A DNA stretch of 8,190 nucleotides from Thermaerobacter marianensis (GCA_020723725.1 DYIG01000016.1:8154-16343), one strand, 5' to 3'. Shown: positions 1 through 6,206, numbered from the stretch's first letter. Program-made: numbers and translations. Notes: generated by a model not told the origin, from the letters alone.

Positions 1-266
1 GCCACGGCAGGGGCGAACACAACGGCTGGCGCCAGTCCCCAGAGCCACCTGTCGGCTGCCGCCGGCATCACATCCTCTTTCGCGAAGAGCTTTACACCAT
101 CGGCCAGGGACTGCAACAGACCTGCCGGCCCGCCAACTACTTCAGGCCCAATGCGGAGGTGAAAACGACCTGCGACCTTACGCTCACCCCAGATCAGAAG
201 GAGGGCATTGACGGCTGCAAAGCCCAGGATGGCGGCTGCCTTCAAGGCAGCGATAAGCACTACCAT
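1..266 (-). CDS. nuoH: NADH-quinone oxidoreductase subunit H (NuoH), N-terminal part
   Basis: NuoH is the membrane subunit of complex I that, with NuoB and NuoD, forms the quinone-access channel. The visible 88 residues start at an ATG whose A is the last base of the nuoD stop codon (TAATG overlap). The Shine-Dalgarno GGAGGTG lies within the last nuoD codons, so the two genes are probably translationally coupled. A hydrophobic helix at about residues 2-25 is followed by the family signature beginning WGERKVAGR (26-34), then HLRIGPEVVGG, and then LFAKEDVMPA (60-69). A second membrane helix starts near residue 74. The usual GPNRVG of the family reads GPEVVG here. The rest of the gene, and probably nuoI and later nuo genes, lie beyond the window edge. 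The family call is certain; the protein is cut by the window and not visibly broken. Confidence 0.95.
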   Translation of the reverse strand, partial: MVVLIAALKAAAILGFAAVNALLLIWGERKVAGRFHLRIGPEVVGGPAGLLQSLADGVKLFAKEDVMPAAADRWLWGLAPAVVFAPAV

Positions 267-1420
267 TATTTATCCACCTCCCCGAATACCGGATCCAGGC
301 TCGCCAGAATGGCAATTAGGTCGGCGAGCTTTGCCCCTTTGCAAAGGTGTGGAAGGACCTGCAGATTGACGAATGCAGGGGAACGCCACTTGAATCTATA
401 GGGGTTTTGGGCGCCATCGCTGACTATGTAGCAGCCAACCTCACCCCGCGGGGAATCAATCCGCTGGTAGTAGTCACCCTTGGGCAGCTTCATTATGCCT
501 TTGGGGACCTTGCCCATTACGGGGCCATCGGGCAGGCGGTCCATCACCTGGCGACAGATTCGGATGCTTTCCTTGATTTCCTGGAAACGCATGATACAGC
601 GTTCATAGGTGTCGCCCGTCGTCCCCACCGGGACATCGAAATCAAATTTATCATAGACCGAATAAGGGTCGGACTTGCGAACGTCCCATTTCACACCCGA
701 TGCCCGCAATACGGGGCCACTTACGCCATAGGCAATGGCTACATCAGGGGGCAATACGCCAACGCCCTTGGTCCGCGCGTGGAAGATGGCATTCCCCAAC
801 ATCAATTCTTCAAACATCGGGAGTGAATCGCCCTCAAGGTGGTCAAGGAACTTCTTCAGGTCCTCCAACCATCCATCGGGCACATCGTTTCGCAAACCGC
901 CGATGCGGAAGTAATTATAAAAAAGCCTTGCGCCGCTAACCCTATCCATGAGGTCAAAGCTCAGTTCACGATCCTTGAACACATAAAAGAACGGTGACAG
1001 GGCGCCAATATCATTGAAGAAGAAACCGAAGTAAAATTCATGGCTCATTATGCGCTGGAACTCGCAGAACAGGACACGAAGATACTCTGCCCGTTCCGGC
1101 ACCTCTATGCCCAGCGCCTTCTCAACGGTCATCACATAAAGCATTTCATTGGTAAGGGCCGAAAGGTAGTCAAACCGGTCCGTCATCGGGACGATCTGCG
1201 GGTACAGCATCGTCTCGTAGATTTTTTCGTGGTTGCGGTGAAGGTAGCCGATCACGGAATCAATGTCGACTATCGTTTCGCCACTGAGTTTGACAACACC
1301 ACGATAAACGCCATGGGTGCTGGGGTGCTGCGGTCCCAGGTTAAGTTCTATATACCGGCGATCTTCCCCACCAGTGAACTCCTTTTCCTTCGAGTAGCTG
1401 TATGCCGTACCCTCAACCAA
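266..1420 (-). CDS. nuoD: NADH-quinone oxidoreductase subunit D (NuoD, 49 kDa)
   Basis: NuoD is the peripheral-arm subunit that lines the quinone site next to NuoB. The protein is 384 residues, normal for a stand-alone NuoD without NuoC fusion. LGPQHPSTHG at 28-37 includes the quinone-headgroup histidine (H32). The partner tyrosine is Y85 in DRFDYLSAL. GYLHRNHEK at 59-67 is the family signature, with NH where many members have G plus a variable residue. The C-terminus ends in SLDPVFGEVDK, as expected. The start is a TTG at 1420-1418, chosen because GAGGTG at 1434-1429 sits 8 bases upstream and the homologous region begins soon after. The gene lies 22 bases after nuoC and overlaps nuoH by one base, so it is in the middle of one operon. 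The first ~20 residues are weakly conserved, leaving slight doubt about the exact start. Confidence 0.97.
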   Translation of the reverse strand: MVEGTAYSYSKEKEFTGGEDRRYIELNLGPQHPSTHGVYRGVVKLSGETIVDIDSVIGYLHRNHEKIYETMLYPQIVPMTDRFDYLSALTNEMLYVMTVEKALGIEVPERAEYLRVLFCEFQRIMSHEFYFGFFFNDIGALSPFFYVFKDRELSFDLMDRVSGARLFYNYFRIGGLRNDVPDGWLEDLKKFLDHLEGDSLPMFEELMLGNAIFHARTKGVGVLPPDVAIAYGVSGPVLRASGVKWDVRKSDPYSVYDKFDFDVPVGTTGDTYERCIMRFQEIKESIRICRQVMDRLPDGPVMGKVPKGIMKLPKGDYYQRIDSPRGEVGCYIVSDGAQNPYRFKWRSPAFVNLQVLPHLCKGAKLADLIAILASLDPVFGEVDK

Positions 1421-1442
1421 TTCAATCCCACCTCAAAACAGG

Positions 1443-1961
1443 CTATACAACGCGGACCTTTCGCTCACGCTTGGGCCGCTCATCCACGAAATCCTTTCTG
1501 AGGGGATACCCCTCGTACCCCTCCCAGGTTAGTATCCTGCGCAGATCCGGATGGCCGCGAAACCTGATCCCCAGCATGTCGTAATTCTCCCTTTCATGCC
1601 AGTCGGCGCCTGGCCAAACACCGGTGACACTGTCAATCTCGGGGTTCTCCCGGGGGATGTCGGTCTTAAGAAACACTTTAACACCCGTTTCCAGGCCGAC
1701 AAGGTGATAAGCAACCTGCATATAGTCCTTGAAATCCGTCCCGGTGATGTTACTGAGGTAATTGCAAGCCGTACGGGGTTCGTCTTTTAGAAACCTGCAT
1801 ATGTCAACGACTCTCTCCGGCGGGATCTGGAAACCTACCCATCCCCCCTGCAAACCCTCAATGGGTTGAGCTTCAGGGAGTCTGGTTCTCATTAAGGCCG
1901 TGACAGGGTCAACTTGAGCTTCAGATTGAACTTCAAGCTGTTGCTCGCGCCCCTCTTCCAT
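1443..1961 (-). CDS. nuoC: NADH-quinone oxidoreductase subunit C (NuoC, 30 kDa)
   Basis: NuoC is a hydrophilic subunit joining the NADH-input part of complex I to NuoB and NuoD; it binds no cofactor. The 172-residue protein has the 30 kDa family signature at 123-144: ERENYDMLGI, then FRGHPDLRRIL, followed by GYPLRKDF. The start is ATG at 1961 with a strong Shine-Dalgarno (AGGAGG within a G-rich run) in the 26-base gap after nuoB. The first ~19 residues form a Gln/Glu-rich tail (EQQLEVQSEAQV) outside the conserved domain; NuoB has a similar tail. The C-terminus ends in a basic run, PKRERKVRVV. The gene is separate from nuoD, unlike the fused nuoCD of enterobacteria. Confidence 0.96.
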   Translation of the reverse strand: MEEGREQQLEVQSEAQVDPVTALMRTRLPEAQPIEGLQGGWVGFQIPPERVVDICRFLKDEPRTACNYLSNITGTDFKDYMQVAYHLVGLETGVKVFLKTDIPRENPEIDSVTGVWPGADWHERENYDMLGIRFRGHPDLRRILTWEGYEGYPLRKDFVDERPKRERKVRVV

Positions 1962-1987
1962 TGCTCCCCCTCCTAACCGTTGCCCGG

Positions 1988-2635
1988 TTAATTTGTTAAT
2001 TTGCCGACACGGGCAATCTTATCCCTCAGTACATAAACCCCATGGATCAAGGCCTCCGGCCGTGGCGGACACCCGGGGACGTAAACATCAACAGGGATGA
2101 GTTTATCGACCCCGTCCACCACGTTATATCCCGTGTAAAAGGGACCGCCGTTTATGGCGCATCCACCCATGGCGATGACATACCGGGGCTCCGCCATCTG
2201 GTTATATAACTGGACCACTGCGGGCGCCATCTTCTCCGTAATAGTCCCGGCAACTACCATGGTGTCGCATTGCCTCGGTGAAAACCACGGCACCATGCCG
2301 AACCGGTCAAAGTCAAATTTGTTGCCAATGAAAGCCGCGAGCTCCATGCCGCAACAAGCGGTCCCGAAGGGCATCATCCACATCGAGTGCTGCCGGGACC
2401 AGTTAACGAGGTCCTGGATCTTACCGGCCACAACGCCAGGCAACAGCTTCCAGAACCCGGGGATCAGTTCCGTAGGCTGAGGCTTCAGCTCATGAGCATC
2501 GAGCTCGTTCAAGTCGCGGAACAACCTGACGCCGCCTGAACGTGCGGCGTATTGATGCGATGCAACCTGTTCCTGACCCTCAAGCTGTGTCTGATTCTCT
2601 TTTTCCTGGGACTCTCCGTTACCCGTCATACCCAT
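1988..2635 (-). CDS. nuoB: NADH-quinone oxidoreductase subunit B (NuoB, PSST), N2 cluster subunit
   Basis: NuoB binds cluster N2, the last 4Fe-4S centre before quinone. All four ligands are present: tandem C94-C95 in GTACCGME, C159 in MGGCAINGG, and C189 in VPGCPPRPEAL. The catalytic core runs from about residue 75 to the end. At 215 residues the protein is longer than many NuoBs because about 45 poorly conserved residues precede the core; these are rich in Gln and Glu (for example SQEKENQTQLEGQEQV). The ATG at 2635 overlaps the end of nuoA by 10 bases and has AAGGTG a few bases upstream. An ATG at 2629, forming an ATGA overlap with the nuoA stop, is an alternative that removes only two residues. 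The overlap implies translational coupling to nuoA. Confidence 0.97.
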   Translation of the reverse strand: MGMTGNGESQEKENQTQLEGQEQVASHQYAARSGGVRLFRDLNELDAHELKPQPTELIPGFWKLLPGVVAGKIQDLVNWSRQHSMWMMPFGTACCGMELAAFIGNKFDFDRFGMVPWFSPRQCDTMVVAGTITEKMAPAVVQLYNQMAEPRYVIAMGGCAINGGPFYTGYNVVDGVDKLIPVDVYVPGCPPRPEALIHGVYVLRDKIARVGKLTN

Positions 2636-2985
2636 CTCAACACCTTCTTCTTCCAGGCATAAACTAGACCCGCCGCTAGTATCCCCAGGAAGACAATCAT
2701 CTCCCAGAAGGCAAAGACCCTATCGGTGCTCTGGAATACAGTGGCCCACGGATAAAGGAAAACTGTTTCAACGTCAAACACAACAAAAAGGAGGGCGAAG
2801 AAATAATAGCTCAATTGGAACTTGATCCGGGCATCCCCGAAAGGCGTCATGCCGCTTTCATAAGTGGTGACTTTCTTCGGGTACGGGTTATCCCGGCGCA
2901 ACATTTTGGAGATAACCCATACATTAATAATGGGGAAGGAAAACCCGGCAAGAAGGACTACCAGGATGTCAACATATGCCCCCAC
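2626..2985 (-). CDS. nuoA: NADH-quinone oxidoreductase subunit A (NuoA)
   Basis: NuoA is a small three-helix membrane subunit near the quinone cavity of complex I. From the GTG at 2985 the protein is 119 residues, a usual family length. Membrane segments lie near residues 4-27, 55-78 and 90-111. Conserved parts are TTYESGMTPFGDARIKF (about 40-56) and FDVETVFLYPWA (about 70-81). The ESG form, with Ser in place of the Cys of proteobacterial ECG, is common in cyanobacteria and Gram-positive bacteria. The GTG at 2985 is preceded by a purine-rich Shine-Dalgarno (GGGAGGGGG) 8 bases away. The frame stays open to a GTG at 3036, giving 136 residues, but that codon has only AGAGG immediately next to it. 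The shorter form is therefore preferred. The gene follows rpe by 71 bases. Confidence 0.93.
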   Translation of the reverse strand: MGAYVDILVVLLAGFSFPIINVWVISKMLRRDNPYPKKVTTYESGMTPFGDARIKFQLSYYFFALLFVVFDVETVFLYPWATVFQSTDRVFAFWEMIVFLGILAAGLVYAWKKKVLRWV

Positions 2986-2993
2986 AGATACAG

Positions 2994-3004
2994 CCCCCTC
3001 CCTC
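2994..3004 (-). promoter_or_regulatory. Ribosome binding site deciding the nuoA start
   Basis: On the minus strand the sequence GAGGGAGGGGG occupies 3004-2994 and is followed after 8 bases by GTG at 2985. It matches the anti-Shine-Dalgarno far better, and at a better distance, than anything before the upstream in-frame GTG at 3036. It is the reason for annotating the shorter NuoA. Confidence 0.6.
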
Positions 3005-3056
3005 AGAGGTCCGGTGAAAAAGGCCCGCTTCACCACACCTCTAACTTACGCTATAA

Positions 3057-3740
3057 CTACTGTGCTGCTCCAGACAGCGACTTCATACCGGCGTTGCGAA
3101 TGGCCTTGATGGCGCCCGATATATCTGTTGCGCAGAAAACGGCTGATCCGGCGACAAGGAGATCCGCTCCAGCCTCAACCACAAGCCCGGCGGTTTCTTC
3201 ATTCACACCGCCATCGACTTCAAGCTCGCCCTTCCAAAGGCCTTTGGACCTGGCGTCAGCGATCTGCCGGATCTTGGGGAGGACTGCCGGTATGAACCGC
3301 TGTCCGCCGAACCCCGGGTTAACGGTCATACAAAGGACCAAATCCACTTTATCCCAAACATACTCCAGCAAATCAGCTGGAGTAGCCGGGTTAAGGGCCA
3401 CCCCTGCTCGGCATTTGGCATCCCTTATCTGTGCCAAAAGACGATCCAGATGTACGGTTGCTTCAGCATGTACGGTTATGTAGTCTGCACCTGCCCGGGC
3501 AAAACCCTCCACATATCTCTCCGGGTTTTCAATCATGAGGTGAACATCCAAAGGCAGTGATGTGACGCGTTTCAGCGCCTCCACGACCAGAGGACCTATG
3601 GTTATATTGGGAACGAAATGACCATCCATGACGTCTACATGAATGACGTCGGCCCCGCCTTTTTCGGCCTCCCGAACATGCTCCCCAAGCCGACTAAAGT
3701 CAGCTGACAGAATGGATGGGGCAATCCTTATACTATTCAA
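3057..3740 (-). CDS. rpe: Ribulose-phosphate 3-epimerase
   Basis: Rpe interconverts ribulose 5-phosphate and xylulose 5-phosphate (EC 5.1.3.1) in the cytoplasmic pentose phosphate and Calvin cycles. From the TTG at 3740 the protein has 227 residues, the family norm, and opens with the typical IRIAPSILSADFSRLG. The TIM-barrel active site is complete: S9, metal ligands H34 and D36 in HVDVMDGHFVPN, H67 in DVHLM, and D176 in EVDGGVNEET. The phosphate loop VNPGFGGQ is at 140-147. GAGGG at 3753-3749 lies 8 bases before the TTG. An ATG at 3767 adds nine residues but has no ribosome site, and a longer reading to 3824 would run through a strong hairpin. Rpe is not a complex I protein, yet it lies between nuoF and nuoA. 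Its substrate links it to the divergent transketolase/phosphoribulokinase operon. Confidence 0.96.
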   Translation of the reverse strand: MNSIRIAPSILSADFSRLGEHVREAEKGGADVIHVDVMDGHFVPNITIGPLVVEALKRVTSLPLDVHLMIENPERYVEGFARAGADYITVHAEATVHLDRLLAQIRDAKCRAGVALNPATPADLLEYVWDKVDLVLCMTVNPGFGGQRFIPAVLPKIRQIADARSKGLWKGELEVDGGVNEETAGLVVEAGADLLVAGSAVFCATDISGAIKAIRNAGMKSLSGAAQ

Positions 3741-3748
3741 ACCATCAT

Positions 3749-3753
3749 CCCTC
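3749..3753 (-). promoter_or_regulatory. Ribosome binding site deciding the rpe start
   Basis: GAGGG on the minus strand stands 8 bases before TTG at 3740. The ATG at 3767 is preceded only by an AT-rich stretch (TATAAATATAAAA) with no Shine-Dalgarno. This supports a TTG start that gives the standard Rpe N-terminus. Confidence 0.55.
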
Positions 3754-3783
3754 AATTTTTTGTTCATTTTTATATTTATAAGA

Positions 3784-3809
3784 GAGCCCGGGGGGTGCCC
3801 TCCGGGCTC
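3784..3809 (-). terminator. GC-rich hairpin between nuoF and rpe (possible terminator, attenuator or processing site)
   Basis: A perfect 8-base-pair stem, GAGCCCGG with CCGGGCTC, encloses a 10-base loop that can pair further. It lies in the 102-base gap between the nuoF stop and the rpe TTG. On the minus-strand RNA the stem is followed by UCUUAUAAAUAU, which is AU-rich but not a clean U-run. It could therefore be a weak or partial terminator, or an mRNA stability or processing element that gives nuoF and the downstream genes different levels. On the plus strand no T-run follows, so it is assigned to the minus strand. Confidence 0.45.
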
Positions 3810-3842
3810 CTGGCAATTAACCATGGGTTACTAAAGAGACAT

Positions 3843-5138
3843 TTAACCCCTGGCTTCTTTAACATCCGGCATTTCGCCACTATTGCCATTGCAAACATGG
3901 CAGCAATTGCTGTGTTTGATGTGTTCATGGAATTCGTCAGCGAACAGCTTCATGGCGCTACGCATAACGCCACCGGCAGCTTTATCCAAACCACAGATGG
4001 TTTTCCGGCCAGTGAGGTCGAAAACCGCCTTGATTCCACTCTCCCAATCAGCCGGCGCCTGGCAACGCTCAACTTCAAGGGTCATCTGTAAGAAGTCACG
4101 GGTCCCCTTGCGGCAGGGGAAGCACTGCCCGCAGGTTTCGGCGGCGAAAAACCTCATGAACTTCCGGGTTGCCTCCACCATGCATTGAGACTCGTCAAAG
4201 ACATGGATATTGGCGGCGCCTAAGTGGCTGCCTTTGGTTTTCATGGCCCCGAATTCGAGAGTAACATCCAAATCGTCAGGGCTCAGGAACGCGGAGGCAT
4301 ATCCACCCGGGATGACCCCCCTTATCTTGCCTAGCGGGCCGCCCCCACACTTATAAATCACGTCACGAAGCGTTACCCCGGCCGGGACCTCATAAACCCC
4401 GGGCTTTTTTACGCCATTAAGCGAAACGAGGATGGTCCCGGTGGTGTCCGGCGTACCCAGGGATTTGAAAAACTCCACCCCATCACGCATAATCACCAAA
4501 ACGTTAGATAGGGTTTCAATGTTATTAACCAGAGTCGGTTTACCCCAAAGCCCGTGAGTTGTGGGGTAAGGGGGTTTCGCCCTCGGTTTCGGGGGTTTCC
4601 CTTCGATAAACTGCAATACAGCCGTTTCCTCACCGGCAACGTATCCGATTCCAGCCACATGGACCTGCAGGTCAAAGGAAAAACCTATGCCGCCTACATT
4701 GCCACCGAGACAACCCAACCGTCTGGCGTCGTCAATGGCGCCCTGCACGGCATCCATGCAGTCCTGCGCTTCATGATGAATATAGACGTAACCTTTGGAG
4801 GCTCCCACTGCGTACGCGGCAATTATCATGCCCGCAACCAGTTGATGCGGCAGCTCCCTCATCAGAAGCCGGTCCTTGAAACAGCCAGGTTCCCCCTCGG
4901 CCCCGTTGGCAACAATATATTTCTCTTCGGAATCCTCAGCGGCAACAATCTGCCACTTCACACCGGTCGGGAAGCCAGCACCACCCCGACCACGCAGACC
5001 TGATTCCACAATCGCCCCAACAACATCCTGGGGAGACATATCCTTCAGAACCTTGCTTACCGTCTCAAATGGGCGCAGACGGGCATCGGGGTTACCCAAA
5101 TCAGCTAGTAATACAGGTTTGCAGACCTCGCAGCCCAT
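3843..5138 (-). CDS. nuoF: NuoF-like NADH-binding subunit (51 kDa type, FMN and 4Fe-4S)
   Basis: NuoF oxidises NADH with FMN and passes electrons to cluster N3. The 431-residue protein has the glycine-rich flavin/NADH motif GLRGRGGAGFPTGVKW (47-62), VAGEETAVLQFIEGKP (167-182), and N3 ligands C336, C339 and C342 in ETCGQCFPCR plus C382 in KTICGL. Two points are unusual. The FMN-site motif, normally NADEGEPG, reads NGAEGEPG (78-85), with Ala for the conserved Asp. Extra cysteines also occur at both ends: C3 and C6 (GCEVCKP) and C412, C413 and C416 (NCCHVC). It has no fused NuoE-like thioredoxin domain, and neither nuoE nor nuoG flanks it. ATG at 5138 follows GGGGAG closely. It is the first gene of the minus-strand block. 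It could instead be a diaphorase subunit for another oxidoreductase, but its linkage to nuoABCDH favours complex I. Confidence 0.9.
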   Translation of the reverse strand: MGCEVCKPVLLADLGNPDARLRPFETVSKVLKDMSPQDVVGAIVESGLRGRGGAGFPTGVKWQIVAAEDSEEKYIVANGAEGEPGCFKDRLLMRELPHQLVAGMIIAAYAVGASKGYVYIHHEAQDCMDAVQGAIDDARRLGCLGGNVGGIGFSFDLQVHVAGIGYVAGEETAVLQFIEGKPPKPRAKPPYPTTHGLWGKPTLVNNIETLSNVLVIMRDGVEFFKSLGTPDTTGTILVSLNGVKKPGVYEVPAGVTLRDVIYKCGGGPLGKIRGVIPGGYASAFLSPDDLDVTLEFGAMKTKGSHLGAANIHVFDESQCMVEATRKFMRFFAAETCGQCFPCRKGTRDFLQMTLEVERCQAPADWESGIKAVFDLTGRKTICGLDKAAGGVMRSAMKLFADEFHEHIKHSNCCHVCNGNSGEMPDVKEARG

Positions 5139-5190
5139 TAACTCCCCATCCTTCTTGAATTAATTGCCTAGGAAAGACTGATTAGGTTTT

Positions 5191-5219
5191 ATTATAAAAA
5201 AGCTATGTGATCAACCTGG
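5191..5219 (-). promoter_or_regulatory. Candidate promoter for the nuoF-rpe-nuo operon
   Basis: On the minus strand a perfect TATAAT occupies 5196-5191, 52 bases before the nuoF ATG. The hexamer 17 bases upstream (CCAGGT, 5219-5214) is a poor -35; a TTGATC is present at 5214-5209 but only 12 bases away. The site would probably need an activator or a different sigma factor. The call rests on the -10 match alone. Confidence 0.3.
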
Positions 5220-5368
5220 AAAAGGCAATAACTTGACCATGAATGGCCTTATATAGCTATCTAAATTGCACTTATGACTGGCAAACGGCAAATCGGGAAA
5301 TGATATCACCATTCACCGACATATTTTGACCACTCATCCTTCATTAGTACCATTTGGCCTTCCAGGGA

Positions 5369-5397
5369 TTGATTGCTTGTCCCTGCGGCCGTATATT
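5369..5397 (+). promoter_or_regulatory. Candidate promoter for the transaldolase-PRK-transketolase operon
   Basis: TTGATT (5369-5374) and TATATT (5392-5397) are separated by 17 bases, a good sigma70-type arrangement with four and five matches to consensus. An overlapping alternative is TTGCTT with TATTAT. Transcription would start near 5404, giving a leader of about 90 bases that contains the hairpin at 5415-5442. Assigned by eye only. Confidence 0.4.
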
Positions 5398-5414
5398 ATG
5401 TATTGTGGCGGATT

Positions 5415-5463
5415 ACCTCCCGAGCCGAGGGGGCCGGGGGGTGAATTTGTTTTAATTTGTTTT
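5415..5463 (+). promoter_or_regulatory. Leader hairpin followed by U-rich tract (candidate attenuator)
   Basis: ACCTCCCG (5415-5422) can pair with CGGGGGGT (5435-5442): eight pairs including one G-U, with a 12-base loop. The next 21 bases are very T-rich (5443-5463). The layout resembles an intrinsic terminator placed between the candidate promoter and the transaldolase start, so the operon could be controlled by attenuation. The U-tract is interrupted by A and G residues, so termination strength is uncertain. No anti-terminator partner or known riboswitch fold was recognised. Confidence 0.35.
5444..5463. repeat. Perfect tandem repeat of AATTTGTTTT, two copies
   Basis: The decamer AATTTGTTTT occurs at 5444-5453 and again directly at 5454-5463. 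It follows the leader hairpin and precedes the ribosome binding site of the transaldolase gene. In RNA it is a single-stranded-looking U-rich segment. Confidence 0.85.
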
Positions 5464-5475
5464 CAGGTAGTGAAT

Positions 5476-5486
5476 AGGTGGGGGGG
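5476..5486 (+). promoter_or_regulatory. Ribosome binding site for the TTG start of the transaldolase gene
   Basis: AGGTGGGGGGG is followed after 8 bases by TTG at 5495. There is no ATG or GTG nearby in this frame, and the family N-terminus (xxFIDTAN) begins exactly there, which fixes the start. Confidence 0.65.
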
Positions 5487-5494
5487 AAGAATCT

Positions 5495-6166
5495 TTGCGG
5501 TTATTCATTGACACCGCAAATATAAATGAAATAAGAACTGCTGCGGAATGGGGTATCCTCGCGGGAGTGACCACCAACCCATCCCTCCTGGCCCGTGAAG
5601 GCTGGTCCAATCCTGAAACCGCTATCGCGGACATCTCAAGAGTAACAGATGGCGCCATCAGTATCGAAGTCGTATCTTCGGAAACCCGGGCGATGGTGGA
5701 GGAGTCACGTAGATACGCTGCCGTGTCTTCTCAGGCCGTCATCAAGATACCAATGACCCCATCCGGCCTGGCTGCCGCCAAACAGCTTAGCAATGAGGGC
5801 ATAAAGACCAATATCACACTGGTTTTCTCCGTTGCACAGGGGCTTCTGGCGGCTGAAACCGGCGCCAATTATATAAGCGTATTTGTGGGGCGGTGGGATG
5901 ACATCTCGTCTGACGGCATGGACCCTGTGTATGACCTTGCAGGGATCTTCAGCCAGCACGGGATAGAAGCCAAGATAATCGCGGCCAGCATAAGGAACCC
6001 GCTACACGTAATCAAGGCCGCAGAGGCTGGGGCGCATTTTGCCACCGTTCCTTTCAAGGTGCTTGAACAGATGTTCAACCACCCGCGTACTGAAGCAGGT
6101 ATAGCCAAGTTTCAGGCTGATTGGGAAAATGTAAAGGAAAGAATGATGACAACTCCCATTCAATAA
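5495..6166 (+). CDS. tal: Transaldolase, small MipB/TalC family (fructose-6-phosphate aldolase-like)
   Basis: Transaldolase moves a dihydroxyacetone unit between sugar phosphates (EC 2.2.1.2); close relatives are fructose-6-phosphate aldolases. The 223-residue length fits the small TIM-barrel family. Seen motifs are LFIDTAN (3-9), GVTTNPS (24-30), Schiff-base lysine K84 in VIKIPMT, and QGLLAAETGANYISVFVGR (115-133). Two residues separate the activities. The position of E. coli FSA Gln59 is E58 here, as in transaldolases (TalB Glu96). The position of FSA Tyr131 is F130 here, as in TalB Phe178. This favours transaldolase, an inference from aligning remembered family sequences. The start is TTG at 5495 with a strong ribosome site. 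The gene heads an operon with phosphoribulokinase (40-base gap) and transketolase. Confidence 0.93.
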   Translation: MRLFIDTANINEIRTAAEWGILAGVTTNPSLLAREGWSNPETAIADISRVTDGAISIEVVSSETRAMVEESRRYAAVSSQAVIKIPMTPSGLAAAKQLSNEGIKTNITLVFSVAQGLLAAETGANYISVFVGRWDDISSDGMDPVYDLAGIFSQHGIEAKIIAASIRNPLHVIKAAEAGAHFATVPFKVLEQMFNHPRTEAGIAKFQADWENVKERMMTTPIQ

Positions 6167-6206
6167 ATTATTTTGGTATTTGTAACGTTTGGGGAAGGGG
6201 ATAGAC

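Larger units (their letters stand above)
5139..5494. other. Divergent intergenic control region between nuoF and the transaldolase gene
   Basis: This 356-base stretch holds no convincing gene. It is AT-richer than its surroundings, except for a GC-rich patch at 5415-5442. It must contain start signals for both blocks. Visible elements are a TATAAT on the minus strand (5196-5191), a sigma70-like pair on the plus strand (5369-5397), a hairpin followed by U-rich tandem repeats in the transaldolase leader, and an imperfect palindrome, GACCAT-GA-ATGGCC, at 5235-5248. The heptamer TTGACCA occurs at 5233 and 5326. A 61-codon plus-strand frame starting at TTG 5326 has no ribosome site and a protein of no recognisable type; it is not taken as a gene. 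Confidence 0.8.

Noticed and set aside
347..826. Plus-strand open frame of 159 codons opposite nuoD
   Set aside because: It lies entirely antisense to a clear nuoD; the translation has no family features. Similar long frames opposite rpe, nuoF and the transketolase gene were dropped for the same reason.
3741..3824. Longer N-terminus for Rpe
   Set aside because: The extra residues are translated from the GC-rich hairpin and have no family match; the TTG at 3740 has a proper ribosome site and gives the normal N-terminus.
5301..5308. Palindrome TGATATCA in the divergent gap
   Set aside because: Eight bases only, with no extension of symmetry on either side; expected by chance at this length.
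5326..5511. A 61-codon plus-strand frame in the divergent gap, starting at TTG and running into the transaldolase start
   Set aside because: No Shine-Dalgarno before it, Gly/Pro-rich translation of no recognisable type, and it overlaps the candidate promoter and leader hairpin.
5495..6166. Annotation as fructose-6-phosphate aldolase
   Set aside because: The residues at the two positions that distinguish the activities (E58, F130) are those of transaldolase, and the operon context agrees.
6189..6206. TTG start for phosphoribulokinase six codons upstream
   Set aside because: It lies in front of and within the GGGGAAGGGG ribosome site that correctly serves ATG 6207.
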